A stretch of DNA of 25,799 bases from Sanguinoderma infundibulare (taxonomy: Eukaryota; Basidiomycota; Agaricomycetes; Polyporales; Polyporaceae), in assembly GCA_032821775.1 (NCBI GenBank), contig JAVLRN010000048.1:1-25799 (forward strand). Reading direction: 5' to 3'. Both the position numbers and the translations under genes were made by a program. The notes under the pieces were generated by a model. It was given only the letters and a program-made list of their open reading frames with translations, made no database searches and was not told the DNA's origin. Shown piece by piece: positions 1 through 8,880 of this stretch (position 1 is its first letter; each line of letters begins with the position of its first letter).

Positions 1-575
1 CTTGGCCTTGGACGCGTGTTGCCGCAAGCAAGGACGCAATCCTCCAGGGACTGGGGTAGTGGCGGGAGTGATATAGAAGGGAGTGGCCGATTGAGCACGC
101 GTCGAGCTAGCAGAAGGAGGAGAAGCCGACGCCTAGGATGAGCCTGGGAGAGACTCGCGGAAGAAGAAGAGGGCGCGGGGAGATAACATGGCTGCCCGGA
201 GGACGAGTGCCGGTCACGTTCGCGCTCAGGCACGGTCACGACGTCGACATCCAGGTCAGACTGAGAGTCAGAGGCCAGAACAGATACGACACGCGAGCAA
301 CCAGCCCCCGCGTGCACGACAGCCTTCCCACCGATCTCCCGATCTGACAGCTCCCAAGCCAATCGGGACGCGTGCAGTCTGTGTGACAGCAGGCACGCGG
401 TCGTGACACACGCGTCCGCGAACACTCCATGCTTGCTAGTCCATCCTCGGCCTCTCGTCCATGTTCGCTCTCGTCCCCAGGAAGATCGAGCTGAAGGCGA
501 AGCACACCCCGCCGGCATCAGCTGCTCCATCTGCTCCAACTGCACTTCCAGTTCCTGGTCCCTCGGTATCCGTAG
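1..575. other. intergenic region, downstream half of divergent spacer
   Basis: No protein I recognise. In the repeat context this lies between the P450 start (minus, 11490 of the preceding unit) and the plus-strand exon-like frame that opens at 576. Short overlapping ORFs on both strands are Arg/Ser/Pro-rich and look like chance frames in GC-rich DNA. The stretch at 590-640 is CT-rich, as is common near fungal transcription starts, but there is no clear TATA box. Confidence 0.5.
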
Positions 576-1834
576 CCCAATCCAAGCGTCGACCTCTCTC
601 GTAACTTATCTCGCTCGCTCGCCTGCCAATGTCTAGCTCCCCCGCTCAACCACAGCTGTCCCCCTCCCGCTCTCCTTCGTTTTCCGCCGCTTTCCCTCGT
701 TCTCCTCGCGACACTCCTGCAACACCGCCTACCTCGTCTACCTGTTCTCCACACGTCCCGCCTACGCCCCCCGACCGCTCTTCTCGCATCGCACCAGATC
801 TTAACGTCAGCGTCGCTCCCCAGTCCAACGACACTCCCAACAGTTCCTCCGACGTTCGGTGACACAATCCTGCCATGCTCCGACCCTACTCCGAGCCCAG
901 AGCCCTCCCCAAACCTGCACGACGCGAAACGCAGAGAGAAAGGCAAAGACAAGTCCACCGACCACGGCCCCAGCGACCAAGATCTCGCCATCCTCCTCAC
1001 CCTTTCCCTCTCTGACCACGCCCTCTGTGCAGATGTCGACGTCCGGCGTGCCGTCAACGCAGCTCAAGACGGCTGTACATCCCTCCCCGTCCTACCGACA
1101 CTAATTGCTGATCTTCATCCAGGGTTTCCCCTCATCTTCCTCGTCCAGCACTCACCCCGCGATTGCATGGATCAATGTCCGCATCCCTCTTTTGTATTGA
1201 CGCTTAGCACCACCCGGAGCACATGGTCCAGGTACGTGACTTGTTGCCGTTTGTCCGATGCGGGTGGGGTTGACCGCATTGTGTGGGCGGTTAGATGGGC
1301 GATTGACGTGATCATTACAGACATTACCAAGACATGGCTGGACCTCCAGCCGGCCCTTCAACGTACGCACGAACACCAGTCCATGCTGTGAGGCCTACTG
1401 CCTGCTAAACCTCTCGTGCTACATGTACAGTTGAATATGACAAGATTGCCGCGCAACACAGCCGTATGTTCTACCGGACGACGCTCGAGTTCTACGCGCC
1501 TGTTCAGATGCTCGCGCGTCATCGCGATCACATGTACTTGGACGGCTACGCTGGCCCTCGCCGCAAGATCGACACCGTCGAGCCGTTGCCTCTTGTTTCC
1601 TAAACGACACGCACGATATGCCAGACGGACCATCAGCGCCGCGCCGCGCCTACGTCATGAAAATGCTCACCTTCGACACCATCATTTTGAAATCAGTCTC
1701 CGCCGTCCACCCACCCGTTCGGACGTCGACAACGACAGTCGCCACAACAGACGCCACCCAGGAACACCAGGCCGCCGCGAGATGAGCATGTGGAGGACAA
1801 AGACGCAGTCAGTAACGGGGAGAACGCATGTGAG
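576..1834 (+). pseudogene. plus-strand exon block 1 of a broken, unrecognised gene
   Basis: An ATG at 629 starts a Ser/Pro-rich frame (MSSSPAQPQLSPS...) that stops at 862. Another frame is open from 576 to 1388 and carries a basic/acidic stretch, then DQDLAILLTLSLSD (975-1016), then DVDVRRAVNAAQDG, suggesting a one-base shift joins the two. Plausible introns are 1232-1320 (GTACGT..TTACAG) and 1388-1430 (GTGAGG..GTACAG, with GCTAAAC as branch site). After the second, a frame with EYDKIAAQHSRMFYRTTLEF runs to a stop near 1602, and an acidic frame (DEHVEDKDAVSNGENACE) ends at the donor at 1835. The frames do not join into one reading frame, so this is probably the decayed 5' part of a gene, perhaps the one ending at 4722. 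No family recognised; the 975-1016 segment is only loosely like a ubiquitin-interacting motif. Confidence 0.45.
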
Positions 1835-1873
1835 GTGAGTACATACACGGTGAACGAAGACGAGGTGAGTACA
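1832..1873 (+). other. duplicated splice-donor sequence
   Basis: The 12-mer GAGGTGAGTACA occurs at 1832-1843 and again at 1862-1873. Both contain a consensus GTGAGT donor (intron starts 1835 or 1865). The shared acceptor is the TTTACAG ending at 1937. The 30 nt between donors is open in the frame of the upstream acidic segment and would add ten codons (VSTYTVNEDE). Confidence 0.55.
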
Positions 1874-1937
1874 GGGAGGAGGAAGACGGCGGGGCGCAAT
1901 GAGCGAGGCTCATGCCGTCCTCCCCCTTTCTTTACAG

Positions 1938-3399
1938 CCTTTATACCCTCTATCAGAGTCCGTGCGCAGACCGCGGACTCGCCCTCGCCGTCGTGCCATC
2001 TCTCAGGCCTGTTTCCGAGGCCCGGCCGTCATCACGCTCGCGTCCCCGGCGTCCCGTCTCGCCTCCCCCAAGCGAGCGCCCTCCATTTCACAGTCCCGCC
2101 TATCCCAAACACACCCCTACTCTCACATGCACCGCACGAATAATTACAGATCAGAATGCACAGACGTGGCTGCCGGTAGCCCAGCCCTGTCTCTCGCCCG
2201 CCCTCGCCGACCCTCGTCGTGGTTCTCGAAGTTGACGAAACCGAAGCCACGACTTTTGTCCTCAATTGGACCATCGCCTCGCCCTCAAACGGCGATCACA
2301 GAACGGCCTACGTTCTCTACGAACGCCATCCAACTGTCGGCGTGGCGGGGACGAGTTCTGGCCTCGGTCGCGGCGGATGCTCGGCCGCTGCCCCCAGAAT
2401 ATGTGTCATATCTCCCGAACGCTGGCTATTCACGCGTGCCGAACTGGCTTGCGAGGATTCCGGGACACTTCCGCACCACCTGCACTCGTCGTTGCGGCCG
2501 TCGAAGCCGTTTCGAGTGTGCTGCCCAAGGAGGCGGACCCTAGCACGACGATTTTCGACTTTTCGAATTCTGCCTCACACGGGCAGGGCGTCGATTGTAA
2601 TCGCTTTGAGAGATGTTCGCGGAGCTAGGATGCACCTTTCGGCGTGGATACGGCCGTTTGTGAGCGGGCGAGGTGAAATATTGAAGGTCTGGACCCACAA
2701 TCTTTGTCCTAACTTACGTTGTACGTGTCTATTCACCCAGAAATCATGTCTATTATCGTGTCGAACACGTTTCTTGACCTACGATGCAGTTTACACAGCG
2801 ATCCCAAGAGGTTGAAAAAATCGCGTTTTCAGTGCGGTTTCATGGCGGCCGAAAATGCGCGCCGTCTCCCGCCCTCGGCTCTTGTCGGATGGCCGAGCGG
2901 ACCGTTTCTACGGGCTCGGGGGATCGCATACAACGCTTGTGAAGCGTCTGTACTGTCCCCAGACGACTTTTTGAAAATGGTGTCTTGGCGGTTTTCGTCG
3001 GTGGCGGGCCCTGGTGGCGCATCTGCTCTCCCGCCCCTCCTCCGCCCTCGGAGGTCATCTTGGCTGTTTAACGTGACTTTCAAAACCCTACAGGGATCGT
3101 GCAACAAATAGTACCACGGGTGGACACGACGGATGTTGTAACCCTGAATGATGCATTAGGGAGTGTTGGCGTGGATCTCAGGGTGCGTCTCCTCGTCTTA
3201 CCCATTCAAACCCTCATCCAATCCGACCCTCCAGGCGGAAGAAGAGACCCTCCAACGACGCACGAACGATACTGCGGGGACAGAACAGCGGCGCAGGAAC
3301 ATCCGGGAGCTCGGCTCGGGCAGGCGCGCAAAGACGATCAATGACAACCCCTACCGCCTCTCGCGATTCTCCGCCCGCCCTCGAATCATTACGCGATGA
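1938..3399 (+). pseudogene. plus-strand exon block 2, frameshifted, unrecognised
   Basis: Successive protein-like stretches lie in different frames and read as one interrupted protein. The first (about 2286-2480) contains VPNWLARIPGHFRT. It continues after a shift near 2477 with PPALVVAAVEAVSSVLPKEA, after another near 2597 with ALRDVRGARMHLSAWIRPFV, and after another near 2720 with MSIIVSNTFLDLRCSLHS and following residues to about 3050. From 3093 the frame carries TLNDALGSVGVDLR. A clean 52-nt intron (3183-3234, GTGCGT..CTCCAG, phase 0) then joins it to AEEETLQRRTND, open to a stop at 3399. The LNDAL..GVDL..EEE pattern is faintly like the C-terminal region of fungal TAF4, but the residues after it do not continue that match. 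Four or more frame changes without splice signals indicate a decayed gene or indel errors. Confidence 0.45.
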
Positions 3400-4722
3400 T
3401 TTCTAGGCACCGCAGCGTCATCCCAGACCGTTCGCCTGCTCATCGACGCGATTTGGAAATACGCTTAGAATGCGCGGTCGCCTCTCTGCCGGACCGGACG
3501 GAATTTCTCGATTCCGGGAATTTGGTCTCGTATGGCCGTCCAGTGCCCGAGGTGACTTCGGACGAGCCAGCTGAGTCGCGCGCGCACGATGATTTGTCGA
3601 AACGAAGCGGTACGAGTGGGCGCGAATGTTTTTCGTCAGGCGGGCAAACCACTGACATCCACTCTGTCTCTCCCTGCAGGGCTCCGCGCGCAAAGAAATC
3701 GAGCATCGTACGATGGCCCTTGACACTGGCCGCAACGATCGCGAGGGCTACGGCTGCCGGTGGGCGCAGTGGGGAAATGCGCGATTTGATCGCGGTTTCG
3801 AGGCCGCCGGCGAGAAAGCACCGTGCACTTTTACAGCGACTTCCGCCCCCATCCGGTCACGCTCGCGCACCTCCGCCGACGGTTCAACATTGTCAGCAGC
3901 CAGCTCCTGTGCAATGACTCCTTCACGGACATGTTCGACCGCTCTGTGCTGTACTTCGAGCTCTTGGAGTCGCTGGAGGTAATCGTCATTTCTACAATCT
4001 CGATCACCCGCCCTGTATTGAGGGCCTTACAAAGACCATTTCTAGACAGAGTCGCTTGCGAGTATGATGACGATGCCGATCATGAGTTGTCACCTCGGTA
4101 AAGGCCGTTGCCGGGAAGAAGTCGTCACCGAAGGGTGCACCGTGGGTCCGCGAGCGCACCATCATCTACGAAGGCAGCGCCGGACCGCGCGAGCTGCTGG
4201 AGGCCATCGTCATCCAAGCGCAGGCCGCGCTCAAGGGCCTCGAGGGCATGAAGATAGCTGAGCCGGAGACGCAGGAGATGTCAGAGGAGCAGAAGTGGAT
4301 GATGGTGGATCAGAAGGGCAAGGGCAAGGACGACGGGACGGTCGTGTCCGAGGAGAACCAGAAGTTGCTCAACTTCTGCCAGCGGATCATCAACACTGCC
4401 AAAGCAATCGACCGCTCGCTAGTGGACACGAAGCGCAAGGCGTTCGTCGACCGGCTACACGCCGGGCTCCCGAAGATCCCCGTGTCATCGAACACCCAGC
4501 ACTGATCGAGGTGGGCGAGACGGAGGAGAGCGCGATGGAGGCATATGTCAAGTGGGCAAACCGCGCGCGGTTCGAGTACTGCGACTTCATAGTCCCACCA
4601 CCGGGGAACGTGCCTGAGGGCGAGTAACACCAGGTGCCGAACTACATGTTCTACTTAACAACGAAGCGCGCATGCTCGCCAACTCGGCCATTCCGAAGCG
4701 GTCGCTGGCCATCGTCAAGGAG
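3400..4722 (+). pseudogene. broken, truncated BRUCE/BIRC6-like ubiquitin-conjugating protein gene (segment before the E2 core)
   Basis: Reading across frames gives a continuous protein. An early part (IDAIWKYA) is stopped by TAG at 3466-3468. A segment with DREGYGCRWAQWG follows (to about 3813), then a shift near 3815 to HFYSDFRPHPVTLAHLRR and FTDMFDRSVLYFELLESLE. A good intron lies at 3979-4045 (GTAATC..TTCTAG, phase 0), then ESLASMMTMPIM. A shift near 4086 leads to VKAVAGKKSSPKGAPWVRER, with EGSAGPRELLEAIVIQAQAA to 4502. A one-base loss near 4503 leads to LIEVGETEESAMEAYVKWAN, ended by TAA at 4625-4627. Another one-base loss near 4656 leads to NNEARMLANSAIPKRSLAIV, ending KE at 4722. From memory of the family, this last stretch precedes the E2 fold in large fungal UBC proteins and aligns with HPKR..LAQE of animal BIRC6. 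The following E2 core, including the catalytic Cys, is not found downstream in any frame. Identity is moderately sure; brokenness is clear. Confidence 0.55.
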
Positions 4723-5640
4723 GTTGGTGTGATGTATTCGCTGCTCCCGCACGAAGAGGGCGGTGGGAGTGGAAAGATACTACTTAACATCGATTTGATT
4801 CCAGACGCGCAGGCGGAATCGACTGACAAATATGATGCGTGAGTGCAAAACCAGGCCCAGGGGAACGTTCGGGACGCGCTAACAATTGCACGGCAGCAGG
4901 CCGGCCGACCAGAAACGTCCGGGTGCTTCGTGCAGTGTCGTACGACACTCCTTGCAACCTCGTGGAACTTCTCGGCCCCCGCAAAGATGTCCCACTTGTT
5001 TCTCCGCTCCCCGCAGTCGTTTGATGATGTTAGCTGACAATTTGGTTCCAGGGAGCCGCACAGATGGCATACTTACCACGTCGGGGATGCGCCCCCGAGA
5101 GAAACTGGTAGTAGTCTTTTCAGCCTCCTGTTCTCATCGTCTGTATGTGGCCCGGGCAAGTATCGAACACCTGCGACATATGCAATCATTGAGAAGCTCT
5201 AACCTTGTATAGTCAATGATGCGGTCCTCGAGAGGACAGGCGGTCTGGACGGTCGCGCGCAGGTCACCTCGCGATTCAAACGCGGCTCCAAATTGGATCA
5301 TGGCTGGCTTCGATGCTGAAGACTCCCAGCAAGCCCAGGCCATCGCTTCCACACACACAGCGGACGGCTGAAAATTCCGGGGCCCCGCCCAAGTGTCCAG
5401 GCGCAATATGACATCAAGATTGCGCTTGGAGATCAGGGCAAAGTTACCGACTCCCGGAACACGGAACAGTAAGCGAAATTGGACACGGGTGGAACAGCGG
5501 GGTGAGTGATGTTTACAGTTGTGTATGGTGTGGGCGGGCCCGACGCTCTGGATCATATGTTGAATGGGAGACCGCCGGACTCGGCGCTGCTGGGCCGTCG
5601 TCCGCAGTTGTTGCTTACTCGGATGGGATGACGTTTTAGA
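4723..5640 (+). other. unresolved region with plus-strand intron-like signals
   Basis: No recognisable protein. A frame continuing from 4723 (VGVMYSLLPHEEGGGSGKI, then ESTDKYDA) runs to 4840. A good intron candidate is 4839-4896 or 4839-4899 (GTGAGT donor, CTAAC at 4879-4883, two tandem CAG acceptors). Next comes a frame with VSYDTPCNLVELLGPRKDV ending at 5024. Acceptor-like sites with branch sites occur at 5051 (CTGAC..TTCCAG) and near 5212 (CTAACCTTGTATAG), and an intron-like GTAAGC..TTTACAG at 5469-5518. A minus-strand frame at 5134-5556 (140 codons) is also protein-like in places. The strand and gene model cannot be settled by eye. The UBC core expected after 4722 is absent. Confidence 0.35.
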
Positions 5641-6223
5641 TCCGCGGCATGCGTAAATTGGTGGGGTTCGAGACCCAGATGATATGTGGGAGGGAGTGCT
5701 CGGACCGTCTCATAATTCGTGCGTGACATCCTGTCATCATCCGAGCGTGTATTGATGCTTTGCATTTGCTTCTAGCACTTGACGTCGTCCCCTCTCTTCT
5801 CCCTCCTCCTTCTCCTGGCTCTCCTTCTACCCAGCTCTCTCCCGCTCTGGCCATCACCCCCTCTGCTCCCGCTATATTGCTCTTCCTAACGACACCACGA
5901 CCGCTCACGACCTACCAGGCACTCGAGTTACCACTTACCCTTGCCCTCACGACACATGCCTCAGGTCTACCGACGACATTCGGAGCGCAATCCCCGCCCG
6001 TCTCTCATCCCCCGCTGCCGGTCCAGCATGGCTTCTCCGGGGTAGCAGCCGCAGCCGACGGATGCAGACGACTCCATCATCCTCGCCGATCTCGTCCGCA
6101 CCAGCGAGGCCTCTCTCCTTTGCAGGCGCGCGCACATGCTCAATCGCCCCCCACCCATTCGTCTTCCTCGCACCCTCACCCTGCGCCCCCGAGAACGAGG
6201 GCAGCTGGGAAGCAGACAAAAAG
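5641..6223. other. region without a supported gene
   Basis: Pyrimidine-rich on the plus strand from about 5770 (long runs of CTCC/TTCTCC), giving a Pro/Ser/Thr-rich plus frame at 5760-6302 (180 codons) that I take as compositional. A minus-strand frame at 5947-6279 (with SASQLPSFSGAQGEG) may continue the 6224-6853 minus ORF after a frameshift or intron. No RNA gene found. Confidence 0.35.
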
Positions 6224-6853
6224 TCAGGGAAGAGCGACGGCTCGAACCGTCTCGGGCCGCTCCTCGTCCTCGTCCACACCGGTGTCCTCCCCGCCGCAAT
6301 AGAGCGTGAACGCCTGGCCGGCGTGCGTCGTCTGTCTCAGGATCTCCACCGCCTGCGCGCCGTCCGAAGAGCGCGCCTGGCCCTGCAACGGCAGCCTGCC
6401 CACGCCGTCCCAGTCGCGCCAGACCGGGCCCGCGCTGCACGTGTACTCGTCCGCGTTCGGCTCCGGGCTAGGGGTCCACGACGGGTCGACGATGATGGGC
6501 CGCGTGGGTGGCGCATACGAGCTCGGGCCCGCTTTTGCGTTCGTGTTGCTGGCTGGGAGTAAGGGTGGACGTTTGGCACTGCCGCTGGGGTTGTGGTTGA
6601 GGCATATCCCCAGCGTCCGCGCGGGGTTTGGATGGCCAAGGAGGACACATCGGAGACCATCGTCGGATTGGACCCTGCGTACTGTGACCACCCCGTGATG
6701 GACAAGATGCTCAAGAGTGCGTGCGGGTGCATAGAGAAGGCATCGGGTGCTCCGTTTGGTGCGTGCACCTCCCCCTTTGTCCCTGTCTTCTCGCACGCCT
6801 AACTTTGGTCTTACAGCAGTAATACGCTCGGAACTCGGTACGTGTCCCGTCAA
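6224..6853 (-). CDS. unrecognised minus-strand ORF, 209 codons, possibly part of a broken or spliced gene
   Basis: The 3' two thirds of this frame (about 6600 down to 6224) has strongly G/C third positions and a protein-like composition: PTRPIIVDPSWTPSPEPNAD, then EYTCSAGPVWRDWDGVGRLP, then HAGQAFTLYCGGEDTG and an acidic tail. This is more coherent than the opposite frames. It has two cysteines spaced widely and no motif I recognise. The apparent start is not trustworthy; the first 60 or so codons look like non-coding read-through. The frame ends in TGA, but adjacent sequence in another frame (FEPSLFPDFLSASQLPSF) continues in similar style, so a shift or intron may lie near 6230. A plus-strand frame at about 6633-6758 (YCDHPVMDKMLKSACGCIEK), followed by a convincing 57-nt intron, overlaps the weaker 5' part. 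Function unknown. Confidence 0.33.
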   Translation of the reverse strand: MTGHVPSSERITAVRPKLGVREDRDKGGGARTKRSTRCLLYAPARTLEHLVHHGVVTVRRVQSDDGLRCVLLGHPNPARTLGICLNHNPSGSAKRPPLLPASNTNAKAGPSSYAPPTRPIIVDPSWTPSPEPNADEYTCSAGPVWRDWDGVGRLPLQGQARSSDGAQAVEILRQTTHAGQAFTLYCGGEDTGVDEDEERPETVRAVALP

Positions 6854-7593
6854 GCTGCGTCCGAGAGCATATTCTCGCCTGCTCTAAGCAATCCGCCCGA
6901 ATTGTCATCGTCAAGACCCACGCGCCCGTTCGGAACTCCCGCCCACTGCCAGGACACCGCCGCCGCTCCGCATCCTCCATGGGTCCCTCCCGTGGACCTC
7001 TCCCTACCAAGTGACCGCCTCGCCCGCATACAACTTTCCGTCACAAGCTGCGGTTGCTTCGATGCCACCAGACCAGGGCTGTGGCAACACACGACCGGTG
7101 TCACCTGATATCGACTACGGATACAGGTGGACGGTGTCCCCCCAGCCCGTGGCTACCCCGCTACCCATGATGGAACCGAGCACATGAACCAGCCACAAAT
7201 GCGACCGCGAGCCTCCACCGCTGTCGCCCGTGTTTGCACTCCCGCCGCTACCGATGCTGAGCCGGAACGTGAGCCAGCTCCGGCCGCTGTCAATGTCGAT
7301 ACCGGTCTCAAAAATGCGGGCGCGGAAGAGGCGCAGACAGCGGACGTGCGCGAGTTGTGCCAATATGTCGCCGCTTCGACGTACCTCCGTAGGTTGCGCC
7401 GGATTCGGCCTCGCCCTTTTCCGCTCACTTATCCGTCCGAATTCCAATGGCATCAGCGGGCTCGGATACGGTGAGCTCATTCTACACACTCCTCCAACAA
7501 CATGTCATGCTCACGCGGCTCCAGAGACAAAGAACTCACCATACGTGCATCCATGTTTCATGGTACATCACCTGAGTATGACTAACTCCGCAG
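6854..7593. other. unresolved region, coding signals on both strands
   Basis: On the plus strand, a Ser/Pro-rich frame with SPAYNFPSQAAVASMPPDQG and PVSPDIDYGYRWTVSPQP runs to a TGA near 7183 and reopens to include RARKRRRQRTCASC. On the minus strand, a segment with ELTVSEPADAIGIRTD can be spliced through GTGAGC near 7424 to SWLTFRLSIGSGGSANTGDS, ending at a TAG at 7115-7117. The two readings overlap and cannot both be right. I recognise neither as a whole. Transcript data would decide. Confidence 0.3.
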
Positions 7594-7688
7594 TAGGTCT
7601 GGACGAACACAGTCTCTACGAATGCATCCGGGATGACGAGATCTTCCTTGGCGTCGTTGGTATACTCGAATGTCGAGGCACAGTCTAG
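7594..7688 (+). pseudogene. fragment resembling PP4 regulatory subunit 3 (Psy2/SMEK)
   Basis: After a good acceptor (ACTAACTCCGCAG, AG at 7592-7593) the frame reads GLDEHSLYECIRDDEIFLG followed by VVGILEC, then stops at TAG 7686-7688. This matches, from memory, the conserved PP4R3 segment N-D-H-S-x-Y-E-x-I-x-x-D-D/E-x-F-F-G-V-V-G-M-L-E-Y, which lies in the SMK-1 domain of the protein that targets PP4 phosphatase to substrates. The family continues with a D-P-E-F-P-like stretch and several hundred more residues; here it ends at once. An upstream plus frame (REVxxL-like residues RELCQYVAASTYLRRL near 7350) may be another remnant. The branch-site hexamer ACTAAC is the complement of a GTTAGT donor, so a minus-strand reading of the same DNA is also possible. 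Confidence 0.38.
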
Positions 7689-8880
7689 GCTGAAAGCTCA
7701 GCGAGTACGTAGTTGCAGGTTTACTAGGTGAGTCCAGACAGCTGTCAACTCCAGGGCAAGTGTCTGACGAGTTCCGCGCGAAGACCAGGTGGTGACAAGT
7801 TCCCGGAAACAGTGAGTCCCGAGCCAAACCAAGTACTGAACATCCAAGTTCACAGCCGGCGGCGAGAGACGGGGAGATGGCCACAGTAGTGGCGGTGGAA
7901 GGAGAGCTGTGCACGGAATCTCGCCTCTCGCTTGTGCATAGAGATAGGCGCCCATGGACTTGGACGTGTTTCTGCGTCTGCGGCAGGCTCGTTTGTTTCG
8001 TTTCGGTCATATATCATGCTCTGTACGTGTGTATTTGTCTTGTGTATGTCTTTAGAATATTACTCTCTCAATCCGAATGTCCTGTCCTCCACTACGAAGT
8101 GCCCAATACTGCGACTCTCTCCTCCAACCCCCACTCCAAACTCGCCCCTTCTACTCCAACACAGTCCCCGCTGCGCAAGCCTACCCCCCATTGAGGATAC
8201 CCGACTCTCTCCTCCCGAAGACAGGTTCTCCAAGTCCAATACAGTCCCCTCCGAGAGTGCATCCCCAATACAGCCCCCTCTGAGAGTACTAAGGCAAATG
8301 ATCGATCCGGGAGATTTCAGCACAGATATCAGCCGCGAAACATATATACTGATCCGCTGGTTACGCACATGCGCCCGCGCCCCGAGCTTGCCACCCTCGC
8401 CTCCGCCGCTTCAATCAGCCAAGACGCGCACTGTGCGACCGACCATGAGACGAAGCCACCCGCTCGTCATTTCGATCCCGATACATGTCGGGAACATGGG
8501 CAAGTACAGAAGACGCAAGTTCTTCTTCCTGTACCAGGGCTGCACACCGCTGCAAGACCGTGTCGTTCCCGCATTTCGTCTCTTCGCCTTCGTGTTCGGT
8601 GGCATCAACAAGAGAGGACAATCGGCGAGAGCACAACGAGCGAGACGCAAAGTGTGGTTTCGGAGACGGAGTGAGTCGATGTGCATCAGGACATTGCGGG
8701 AGCCTGTGCTCGCCATCTTTCACGACGACAAAAATATAGTAGAGACACAAGGGCGCAAAAGCGACCAATGCGCGGCGCCACACGGATGTATACTGTACAC
8801 AACTTGTTCGGCCGTCCATCGTCCACAAGGTCAACTCCCAACCTCACGATCACATCGAAAGCCGTGGCATCGACGACGCC
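7689..8880. other. gene-poor region downstream of the P450
   Basis: Contains no gene I can support. The plus strand is C/T-rich from about 8090 to 8290 and gives the longest unbroken frame of the unit (7932-8984, 350 codons), which is Arg/Ser/Pro-rich, runs antisense into the last P450 exon and has no recognisable domain. The part nearest 8880 should hold the P450 3' UTR; no clear polyadenylation hexamer was found. Confidence 0.45.
8236..8289. repeat. imperfect 25-nt direct repeat, period 29
   Basis: 8236-8260 and 8265-8289 share CCAATACAG.CCCCT.TGAGAGT.C-type sequence with three transitions among 25 positions. It lies in a pyrimidine-rich stretch in which CGACTCTCTCCTCC also occurs twice (near 8111 and 8201). 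Likely a slippage-derived minisatellite remnant. Confidence 0.7.

Noticed and set aside
5665..5675. GGTTCGAGACC, a perfect tRNA/Pol III B-box match
   Set aside because: The flanks do not pair as a five-base T stem, no A box or anticodon arm fits upstream, and no acceptor stem is seen.
5760..6302. Plus-strand Pro/Ser-rich ORF of 180 codons
   Set aside because: It follows a pyrimidine-rich stretch and overlaps the better-biased minus frame; no motif supports it.
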